DNA of 64,000 nt from Nonomuraea aurantiaca (GTDB taxonomy: Bacteria > Actinomycetota > Actinomycetes > Streptosporangiales > Streptosporangiaceae). Below the pieces are notes generated by a model, which had not been told where the DNA came from, ran no database searches, and worked only from the letters and a program-made list of their open reading frames with translations. This document shows positions 50,301 to 57,231 of this stretch, piece by piece (position 1 is the stretch's first letter; each line of letters begins with the position of its first letter). The stretch covers positions 248,001 to 312,000 of the forward strand of contig NZ_JAIWNB010000011.1 in the NCBI RefSeq assembly GCF_020215705.1, written 5' to 3'. The translations under genes and the position numbers were made by a program.

Positions 50301-51149
50301 TCAGACCCCCATCGGGTGCCAGACCGTCTTCGTCTCCAGGAAACGCGTCATACGGGTCAGGGCCGGGGCCGCCCGCCAGTCCTCGTCCGGCGACGGGCGC
50401 AGGACCCGCTTGAGGTTCTCCGCCGCCGCCTGCTCGCAGGTCAGCGCCAGGTCGGCGTCGGACACACCGGTCAGGTCCAGCCCGTTGACGTCCATGTGGG
50501 CCGCCAGCCAGGGCGCGAGCTCCTGCTGATGGCCCGTGAGGACGTTGACGACGCCGCCCGGCAGGTCCGAGGTGGCCAGCACCTCCGCCAGGGTGATGGA
50601 CGGCAGCGGCGTCCGCTCGGAGGCGATCACGACGCACGTGTTGCCCGTCACGATCGCCGGCGCGATCACCGAGATCAGCCCCACCAGCGGGTCCTCGGGC
50701 GCGACGACGCCGACGACGCCCGTGGGCTCCGGTGAGGAGAGGTTGAAGTACGGGCCGGCGACCGGATTGGCCGTGCCGTGCACGGAGGCGATCTTGTCCG
50801 ACCAGCCCGCGTACCAGACCAGCCGGTCGACCGTGGCGTCCACGGCCTCCAGCGCCGCCTTCTTGCCGCCGCCCAGCTCCTCGGCGAACTGCGCGCGGCG
50901 GCCCTCCAGCATCTCGGCGATCCGGTAGAGGATCTGGCCCCGGTTGTAGGCCGTGGCGCCCGACCAGCCGGGGAACGCCTTGCGCGCTGCCACCACGGCG
51001 TCACGCACGTCCTTGCGGGAGGCCCGCGACGCGTTGGCGAGGAAGTCGCCCTTGGGCGAGGTCACGGCGTAGGACCTCCCGCTCTCGGAGCGCGGGAACG
51101 CCCCGCCGATGTACAGCTTGTACGTCTTGCGAACGGCCAACCTACTCAT
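50301..51149 (-). CDS. Half-length aldehyde dehydrogenase-like protein lacking the catalytic Cys
   Basis: The 282-residue protein matches the N-terminal, NAD-binding half of aldehyde dehydrogenases: YKLYIGGAFPRSESGRSY, SRKDVRDAVVAARKAFPGWSG, NRGQILYRIAEMLEGRRAQFAEEL, GVVGVVAPEDPLVGLISVIAPAIVTGNTCVV. The sequence stops before the catalytic Cys region. The 3' end is normal with a stop, so this is not an obvious recent truncation. It matches the shorter second domain of ALDH16, in which a full ALDH domain is followed by an inactive one. Together with the full ALDH upstream (477 aa) it would reconstitute a split ALDH16. Confidence 0.85.
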   Translation of the reverse strand: MSRLAVRKTYKLYIGGAFPRSESGRSYAVTSPKGDFLANASRASRKDVRDAVVAARKAFPGWSGATAYNRGQILYRIAEMLEGRRAQFAEELGGGKKAALEAVDATVDRLVWYAGWSDKIASVHGTANPVAGPYFNLSSPEPTGVVGVVAPEDPLVGLISVIAPAIVTGNTCVVIASERTPLPSITLAEVLATSDLPGGVVNVLTGHQQELAPWLAAHMDVNGLDLTGVSDADLALTCEQAAAENLKRVLRPSPDEDWRAAPALTRMTRFLETKTVWHPMGV

Positions 51150-51336
51150 CGCCGCGCCCCCTCCGCATGGTCTCCTCCGACATCTCGACCGGCACGAAGA
51201 CCTGGCCGCACCGGCTCACCCCGCAGCGGTGGGCGTACCAGCCGGTGCGTACGGGCCTTCCGGCGCGGGCGAAGGCGTGGCCGCGCGTGGCCTGCGCCCG
51301 CCGAATGCCCCGGCGGGAACGACGGTGCTCACACAT
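51142..51336 (-). CDS. Small Cys-containing ORF between the two ALDH genes
   Basis: ATG 51336 overlaps the full-length ALDH stop by a few bases, and its stop overlaps the start of the half-length ALDH gene, so it exactly fills the gap between them. The 64-residue product begins MCEHRRSRRGIRRAQ and contains YAHRCGVSRCGQVFVP, which looks like part of a small zinc ribbon. It might be a real coupling gene or fortuitous open sequence; I do not recognise a family. Confidence 0.45.
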   Translation of the reverse strand: MCEHRRSRRGIRRAQATRGHAFARAGRPVRTGWYAHRCGVSRCGQVFVPVEMSEETMRRGRGDE

Positions 51337-52762
51337 CAAGGTAGGCCTCCAACCCGAGCAGCCCGCCCTCGCGGCCGTATCCGGACTCCTTGTAGCCGCC
51401 GAACGGCGCGGCCGGGTCGAACCGGTTGAACGTGTTGGCCCAGACCACTCCGGCCCTGAGCTTGTCGGCCATCCACAGGATGCGCGAGCCCTTCTCCGTC
51501 CAGATCCCGGCCGACAGCCCGTACGGCGTGTTGTTGGCCTTCTCCACGGCCTCGGCCGGGGTGCGGAACGTCAGCACCGACAGCACCGGGCCGAAGACCT
51601 CCTCCCGGGCGATGCGGTGCGACTGGGCCACGCCGGTGAAGACGGTCGGCGGGAACCAGAAGCCCTTGTCGGGCAGGTCGCAGGCGGGCGACCAGCGTTC
51701 GGCCCCCTCCTGCTCGCCGAGGTCGCTGAGCGAGCGGATCTTCGCCAGTTGCTCGGCCGAGTTGATCGCGCCGATGTCGGTGTTCTTGTCGAGCGGGTCG
51801 CCCAGCCGCAGCGTGCCGAGGCGCCGCTTGAGCCCCGTCAGCAGCTCGTCCTGGATCGACTCCTGCACCAGCAGCCGGGAGCCCGCGCAGCACACGTGCC
51901 CCTGGTTGAAGAAGATGCCGTTGACCACGCCCTCGACGGCCTGGTCGAGCGCGGCGTCGTCGAAGACGATGTTCGCGGCCTTGCCGCCCAGCTCCAGCGT
52001 GAGCTTCTTGCCGGTGCCCGCGACGGTCCGGGCGATGATCCGGCCGACCTCGGTGGAGCCGGTGAAGGCCACCTTGTTCACGTCGGGGTGGGCGACCACG
52101 GCGGCGCCGGTCTCACCCGCTCCCGTGACGATGTTGACGACACCGGGCGGCAGGTCGGCCTGCTGGCAGATCTCCGCGAACAGCAGCGCCGTCAGCGGCG
52201 TGGTCTCGGCCGGCTTCAGCACCACCGTGTTGCCGCAGGCCAGCGCCGGGGCGATCTTCCAGGCCAGCATGAGCAGGGGGAAGTTCCACGGGATGACCTG
52301 CCCGGCGACGCCGAGCGGCCGGGGGTCCGCGCCGAACCCGGCGTACTCCAGCTTGTCGGCCCAGCCGGCGTAGTAGAAGAAGTGCGCGGCGACGAGCGGC
52401 AGGTCCACGTCGCGCGACTCGCGGATGGGCTTGCCGTTGTCGAGCGACTCCAGCACGGCCAGCTCGCGGGCGCGTTCCTGGATGATGCGGGCGATCCTGA
52501 ACAAGTATTTGGCCCGCTCGGCCCCCGGCATCGCGCTCCAGACCCCAAAGGCCTTGCGCGCGGCCTGTACGGCCCGGTCGACGTCGTCGGCGGAGGCCGT
52601 GGCGACCTCCGCCAGCTTCTCCTCCGTCGCCGGGTTGATCGTCTTGAAGGGAGAGCCCGAACCGTCCGCGAACTCGCCGTTGATGAACAGCCCGTACGAC
52701 GGCTTCAGATCGACGATGTCGCGCGACTCGGGCGCCGGTGCGTATGCGAAGCTCGCCATCAT
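51329..52762 (-). CDS. Aldehyde dehydrogenase (full length)
   Basis: The 477-residue NAD-dependent ALDH has GQVIPWNFPLLMLAWKIAPALACGNTVVLK, the FTGSTEVGRIIA cofactor loop, LELGGKAANIVFDDA with the general-base Glu and FNQGHVCCAGSRLLVQ with the catalytic Cys. The C-terminal APFGGYKESGYGREGG is complete. The substrate may be acetaldehyde or glyceraldehyde 3-phosphate-related aldehydes released by DeoC, since the gene follows deoC with a one-base overlap (TGATG). The half-length paralogue is downstream. Confidence 0.93.
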   Translation of the reverse strand: MMASFAYAPAPESRDIVDLKPSYGLFINGEFADGSGSPFKTINPATEEKLAEVATASADDVDRAVQAARKAFGVWSAMPGAERAKYLFRIARIIQERARELAVLESLDNGKPIRESRDVDLPLVAAHFFYYAGWADKLEYAGFGADPRPLGVAGQVIPWNFPLLMLAWKIAPALACGNTVVLKPAETTPLTALLFAEICQQADLPPGVVNIVTGAGETGAAVVAHPDVNKVAFTGSTEVGRIIARTVAGTGKKLTLELGGKAANIVFDDAALDQAVEGVVNGIFFNQGHVCCAGSRLLVQESIQDELLTGLKRRLGTLRLGDPLDKNTDIGAINSAEQLAKIRSLSDLGEQEGAERWSPACDLPDKGFWFPPTVFTGVAQSHRIAREEVFGPVLSVLTFRTPAEAVEKANNTPYGLSAGIWTEKGSRILWMADKLRAGVVWANTFNRFDPAAPFGGYKESGYGREGGLLGLEAYLDV

Positions 52763-53757
52763 CAGTCCAAGGTGAAGTAGTCGGGGCCCGCGTAACGGCC
52801 GGTCGTGAGCTTCTGGCGCTGCATCAGCAGGTCGTTCAGCAGCGACGACGCGCCCAGCCTGAACCAGTCGGGCGACAGCCAGTCCTCGCCCGCGGTCTCG
52901 TTGACCAGCACGAGGTTCTTGATGGCGTCCTTGGTGGTGCGGATGCCGCCGGCCGGCTTCACGCCGACCTGCCGGCCCGTCTCGTCACGGAAGTCGCGCA
53001 CCGCCTCCAGCATGATCATCGTCACCGGCGGCGTGGCGGCCGGGGCCACCTTCCCGGTGGAGGTCTTGATGAAGTCGGCTCCGGCCAGCATCGCCAGCCA
53101 GGACGCCCGCCGTACGTTGTCGTAGGTCGACAGCTCGCCGGTCTCGAGGATCACCTTCAGGTGGGCGGAGCCGCAGGCGGCCTTCACCGCGACGATCTCC
53201 TCGTACACCTTGAGATAGTCGCCGGACAGGAACGCGCCGCGGTCGATCACCATGTCGATCTCGTCGGCGCCCGCGGCGACGGCGAGCGCGGTGTCGCTCA
53301 CCTTGACCTCCAGCGAGGAGCGTCCGCTCGGGAAGGCGGTCGCCACGGAGGCGACCTTCACCCCCGAGCCGCGCAGCGCGCCGGCGGCCACGGCCACCAG
53401 GTCGGGATAGACGCAGACGGCGGCCACCCGGGGCGCTCCCTCGCCGGGGTGCGTCGCCTTGGTGCACATCGCACGGACCTTGCCGTGCGTGTCCGCGCCC
53501 TCGAGCGTGGTGAGGTCGACCATCGAGATGGCCAGGTCGATCGCCATGGCCTTGGCGCTGGTCTTGATGGAGCGGGTGCCGAGCATCGCCGCTCGCTGGT
53601 CCGCGCCGACCCGGTCGACACCGGGCAGGCCGTGCAGGAATGCTCGCAGCGTCGCGCCGGACGAGCCGACGTCGGCGAGCGAGGTAGTCACAGTTGACAC
53701 CTCCACAGGATCGCCGACCAGGTGGGCTACGTCCAAACCGGATCTATAAGGCGGCAT
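52762..53757 (-). CDS. deoC: Deoxyribose-phosphate aldolase
   Basis: DeoC splits deoxyribose 5-phosphate into acetaldehyde and glyceraldehyde 3-phosphate in nucleoside catabolism. The 331-residue protein contains VCVYPDLVAVAAGAL, the Asp in EIDMVIDRGAF, the Schiff-base Lys in ADFIKTSTGKVAP and the second Lys in VGVKPAGGIRT. It is longer than E. coli DeoC (259) and has an N-terminal extension, like the actinobacterial class II-type. ATG 53757 has AGGAGG eight bases upstream. It heads an operon with two ALDH genes that could oxidise the acetaldehyde. Confidence 0.93.
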   Translation of the reverse strand: MPPYRSGLDVAHLVGDPVEVSTVTTSLADVGSSGATLRAFLHGLPGVDRVGADQRAAMLGTRSIKTSAKAMAIDLAISMVDLTTLEGADTHGKVRAMCTKATHPGEGAPRVAAVCVYPDLVAVAAGALRGSGVKVASVATAFPSGRSSLEVKVSDTALAVAAGADEIDMVIDRGAFLSGDYLKVYEEIVAVKAACGSAHLKVILETGELSTYDNVRRASWLAMLAGADFIKTSTGKVAPAATPPVTMIMLEAVRDFRDETGRQVGVKPAGGIRTTKDAIKNLVLVNETAGEDWLSPDWFRLGASSLLNDLLMQRQKLTTGRYAGPDYFTLD

Positions 53758-53886
53758 AGGCGCGCCTCCTAAGTACTCCCTGGCCTGGAGTTTCCCGGGA
53801 GATAGGGCATCCGCCCGATGTGGCGGTAGGGGCCTTAGCCCGAACCTTAAGAGTGTCAGCAAGAAACAAGAAGGAGACACACCATC

Positions 53887-54033
53887 ATGAGTCCCGAGAT
53901 CGAATACCAGATCATGAAGAGCCACGTCAACGAGCTGCAGCAGGCGGCCGCGCGACACCGTCAGGTACGCGAGGCCCAGGAGGGCAACAAGTCCGAGCGC
54001 CGCTCGGTGTTCGGTAAGCGCCGCTCCTCATGA
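53887..54033 (+). CDS. Small conserved-type hypothetical protein
   Basis: A 48-residue protein starting MSPEIEYQIMKSHVNELQQA, helical and charged, with a basic C-terminus FGKRRSS. AAGGAG is ten bases before the ATG. Short proteins of this appearance are common in Streptosporangiales and Streptomyces, with unknown function. A hairpin terminator follows 15 bases after the stop. It is divergent from deoC. Confidence 0.75.
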   Translation: MSPEIEYQIMKSHVNELQQAAARHRQVREAQEGNKSERRSVFGKRRSS

Positions 54034-54047
54034 CCGCCCCACAAGCG

Positions 54048-54075
54048 CCCGGCCGCAACCTCCCTCGCGGCCGGG
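54048..54075 (+). terminator. Hairpin terminator after the small gene
   Basis: CCCGGCCGC and GCGGCCGGG form a perfect 9-bp stem around a 10-base loop, 15 bases after the stop at 54033. Confidence 0.7.
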
Positions 54076-54091
54076 CCACCGTCCCTCCCTA

Positions 54092-54170
54092 GGACCGCCT
54101 TCCTCCCCATTTCGAAGGCGGTATCCGAATCGAGACGGTCTCGTGACGAACCCCAGGGGACCCGTCGCGG
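54092..54170 (+). repeat. Dispersed intergenic repeat, copy D (partial)
   Basis: Contains CCTTCCTCCCC, GCGGTATCC and the core CGAGACGGTCTCGTGACGAA followed by CCCCAGGGGACCC, matching copies near 10.9, 57.1 and 60.4 kb. It lies upstream of the LAL regulator gene, between same-strand genes, unlike the other copies. Confidence 0.7.
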
Positions 54171-54242
54171 CCAGCGCCCCAGCGGGCCAAGCCGCCCGTC
54201 AACCTGCCCTAAATGCGTCGAAAGCGACTGGTGAGGCATGAC

Positions 54243-57125
54243 ATGCTGGACGACATGCTGGGACGTTCGGTAAGTCCCGTCTTCGTGGGGCGGGAAGAGG
54301 AGCTCACGACCCTCTCTCAAGCCTTCGACGAGGCCCGGAAGGGCGCCGCGACAGCCGTGCTGGTCGGCGGCGAGGCGGGAGTCGGCAAGACCCGGCTGGT
54401 ACAGCGCTTCGCCGAGCAGGCGGCGCGGAGCGGGGCTCATGTGCTGTACGGCGGGTGCGTCGAGCTCTCCACGGAGGGCTTGGCCTACGCGCCGTTCACG
54501 GCTGCCCTGAGGCAGCTGGTCAGGGAGCAGGGCACCACCCAGATCGCCGCGCTGCTGCCGGGCGGCGCCGAACGCGACCTGGCCCGGCTGCTCCCCGAGT
54601 TCGGCGAGCCCAGCGGCGACGGCGAGACCGACACGGGCCGGGCACGTCTGTTCGAGCAGTTCCTGACGCTCCTCCAACGGCTGGCCGGCAACCGGCCGAC
54701 GATCCTGCTCATCGAGGACATCCACTGGGCCGACCGGTCCAGCCGCGATCTGATCGCCTTCCTCAGCCGCAACCTCGGCACCGCGCAGATATTGATCGTC
54801 ATGACCTACCGCTCCGACGACCTGCACCGGCAGCATCCGCTCCGGCCGGTCCTGGCCGAGCTGGGCCGGGTCAGCGGCGTACTCAGGCTCGACCTGCCCC
54901 GCCTGTCCAGGGACGAGGTCGCCCTGCAGATGGCCGGGATCCTCGGCAGCGACCCCGATTACCCCAAGGTGCAGAAGGTCTACGAGCGCAGCGAGGGCAT
55001 CCCGCTGTTCGTCGAGGCCCTGCTCGACTGCGGCGAGGACTGCGCGTTCCCCGAGTCGATGCAGGACCTGATACTCGGCTCGGTCGAGCGGCTGCCCGAG
55101 GAGACCCAGCGCGTGCTGCGCATCGCCGCCGCGGGCGGCATCAGGGTCGGCCACGCCCTGCTCGCCGCGGTCAGCGGCCTGTCCGACCTGGAGCTGGAGG
55201 CCGCGCTGCGGTCGGCCATCGCCGGGAACGTGCTGCAGATCGCCGACAACCGCGCCTACGTCTTCCGGCACTCCCTCATCCGCGAGGCCGTACACGACGA
55301 GCTGCTGCCCGGTGAGCATCAACGGCTGCACTCGCGCTACGCCGAGGAGATCTCGCGCGACCGCAAGCTGGTGCCGCCGGGCCGGGCCGCCGTGGAGCTG
55401 GCCCACCACTGGTACGGCGCGCGCAACGACCTCTGGGCGCTGATCTCGGCCTGGGAGGCGGCGCAGAAGTCGTTCGTGGCCTTCGCCTACACCGAGGCGA
55501 TCCCGCTGCTCGAACGCGTACTCATGCTGTGGGACCGGGTGCCGGACGCGGCCGAGCGCATCGGCGCCGACCACACGGCGGTGCTCGAACGCGCGAGTGA
55601 GGCCGCCCTCGCGGGCGGCGAGCTCGACCGGGGCATCAAGTTCGTCAAGGCGGCCCTGTCGCAGCTCGACGAGACCCGGGAGCCGGCCCGGGTCGCCACG
55701 CTGATCGTGCGCTGGGCCAACCTCAAGATCTACAAGGGCAAGACCGGCGTCCTCGACGACTTCCAGCACGCGCTGCGTCTGGTGCCCGAGCCGAACCTGG
55801 CCCGCGCGAGCGTCATCATGCCGATGAGCCAGCACCTGATGCTCCGTGGCGACGTCAAGGAGGGCACCCGGCTCATCGAAGAGGGGCTGCGCCTGTGCCG
55901 GGACCTCGGCGACAAGTGCCTCGAAGGGGACCTCCTGCTGAACCTGGCGCTCGGCCACTCGATCGACGGTGACACAGAGGCGACGCTGGCCACCAACCTG
56001 CGGGCGCTGGAAATGGGCCGTCAGGAGAACTCGGGACGGCTCATCGCGCGGGCGATCGGCAACAACATCGACGCGCTGAGCGACCTCGGGCGCTCCGAAG
56101 AAGCGCTCGCGCTGGCCGACGAGGGCTGGCAGCTGGCCAAGCAGTACGGCCGGATGCGGCTCAACGGGCTGTTCATCCTCCTCAACAGGGCCGAGGCGCT
56201 GGAGGCCATCGGCCGCTGGGACGAGGCCCTCGAGACCCTCGCTCAGGCGCTCAGCTTCGGTCCCGTGCTGCGCACCTACAACCACCTGCTCCGCGTACGC
56301 GCCGACATCGCGCTGGCCAGGGGCGAGCTCGCGGTCGTCGAAGGCATCCTGGCGGAGCTGGGCGTGCTCAAGGAGCGGCCCGAGGAGTTCCTCCAGGACA
56401 TCACCAACAGCACCCGGCTGCGCATCGGCTGGCACCTGTTCAAGGGCGAGTCGCTGGCCGCGCTGGCCGTGACCGAGCGCATCCTGTCGTTGTCGTCGCA
56501 GTCCCCGTCGTCGCAGTCCCCCAAAGCCATGCTGGGCTGGCGGCGGCTGGCCCTGGTCACCCTGGTCTGCGACACGGCCGAGGACGCCGAGCCCGACCGG
56601 GTCCGCGCGGTGCGCGAGCAGGCCGCCAGGGTGGCCGCGAACCTCAAGGTCAGCGGGCCGGTGGCGGAGGCGTACAAACTGACGTACTCGCGCGACTTCG
56701 ACGCGGCCGCGGCCGCCTGGGAACGCCTCAAGCGCCCGCACAACCAGGCCAAGGCCCTCGTCAGAGCGGCCACCGCAGTGGCGCGGTCGGGCGACAGGGA
56801 GGGCGCGGCGACCCGCCTCGCCGTGGCCGCGCCGCTGGCCGCCGCGCTGCGGGCGACGCCGCTGATCGACGAGATCGAGGCGCTCTCCCGGCGCGTCGGC
56901 GTCGTCCAGCAGCAGGCGACCGTCCCCGAGCTGCTCACGCCGCGCGAGACGGAGGTGCTCCGGCTGGTGGCGCTGGGCCGTACGAACCGGGACATCGCCG
57001 GCGAGCTGTTCATCTCGGCCAAGACCGTCAGCGTGCACGTGTCCAACATCCTGGCCAAACTGGGCGTGACCACCCGCGGCGAGGCAGCGGCGGCCGCACA
57101 CCGCCTCTCCCTACTGACTCGGTAG
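54243..57125 (+). CDS. LAL-type LuxR family regulator with AAA ATPase
   Basis: The 960-residue regulator has an N-terminal AAA ATPase (FVGREEELTTL, Walker A GGEAGVGKTRLVQRF, Walker B-like TILLIEDIHWADRSSRD), a long helical TPR-like middle and a C-terminal LuxR helix-turn-helix (LTPRETEVLRLVALGRTNRDIAGELFISAKTVSVHVSNILAKLGVTTR). LAL regulators are ATP-switched activators, common in antibiotic and sugar clusters. ATG 54243 has GTGAGG at the right spacing; ATG 54213 is ten codons earlier. At 56493 a 15-bp in-frame tandem duplication yields SSQSPSSQSP. The target genes are not obvious. Confidence 0.9.
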   Translation: MLDDMLGRSVSPVFVGREEELTTLSQAFDEARKGAATAVLVGGEAGVGKTRLVQRFAEQAARSGAHVLYGGCVELSTEGLAYAPFTAALRQLVREQGTTQIAALLPGGAERDLARLLPEFGEPSGDGETDTGRARLFEQFLTLLQRLAGNRPTILLIEDIHWADRSSRDLIAFLSRNLGTAQILIVMTYRSDDLHRQHPLRPVLAELGRVSGVLRLDLPRLSRDEVALQMAGILGSDPDYPKVQKVYERSEGIPLFVEALLDCGEDCAFPESMQDLILGSVERLPEETQRVLRIAAAGGIRVGHALLAAVSGLSDLELEAALRSAIAGNVLQIADNRAYVFRHSLIREAVHDELLPGEHQRLHSRYAEEISRDRKLVPPGRAAVELAHHWYGARNDLWALISAWEAAQKSFVAFAYTEAIPLLERVLMLWDRVPDAAERIGADHTAVLERASEAALAGGELDRGIKFVKAALSQLDETREPARVATLIVRWANLKIYKGKTGVLDDFQHALRLVPEPNLARASVIMPMSQHLMLRGDVKEGTRLIEEGLRLCRDLGDKCLEGDLLLNLALGHSIDGDTEATLATNLRALEMGRQENSGRLIARAIGNNIDALSDLGRSEEALALADEGWQLAKQYGRMRLNGLFILLNRAEALEAIGRWDEALETLAQALSFGPVLRTYNHLLRVRADIALARGELAVVEGILAELGVLKERPEEFLQDITNSTRLRIGWHLFKGESLAALAVTERILSLSSQSPSSQSPKAMLGWRRLALVTLVCDTAEDAEPDRVRAVREQAARVAANLKVSGPVAEAYKLTYSRDFDAAAAAWERLKRPHNQAKALVRAATAVARSGDREGAATRLAVAAPLAAALRATPLIDEIEALSRRVGVVQQQATVPELLTPRETEVLRLVALGRTNRDIAGELFISAKTVSVHVSNILAKLGVTTRGEAAAAAHRLSLLTR

Positions 57126-57130
57126 GACCC

Positions 57131-57231
57131 CCCACCACGACGGACCGTCTTCTTCTCCTCCCCCGAAGGACCCCAGCCACGACGGACGTCACAGGAGTCG
57201 AGACGGTGGCGTAACGGACCCACTCCCCCAG
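57131..57231 (+). repeat. Dispersed intergenic repeat, copy B
   Basis: Contains CCACGACGGACCGTCTTCTTC, a TCCTCCCCCGA segment, a second CAGCCACGACGGAC, and the core GAGACGGTGGCGTAACGGAC. The core runs into the end of the convergent UvrA-like gene, so that gene's last 14 codons or so are made of repeat sequence. Confidence 0.75.

Noticed and set aside
56493-56522. 15-bp tandem duplication inside the LAL regulator
   Set aside because: It is in frame (SSQSP repeated) in a linker region and probably neutral; noted in the gene entry only.
53961-57101. 1046-codon minus-strand open frame
   Set aside because: Antisense to the LAL regulator with its Walker A and LuxR domain; no domain visible in the antisense product.
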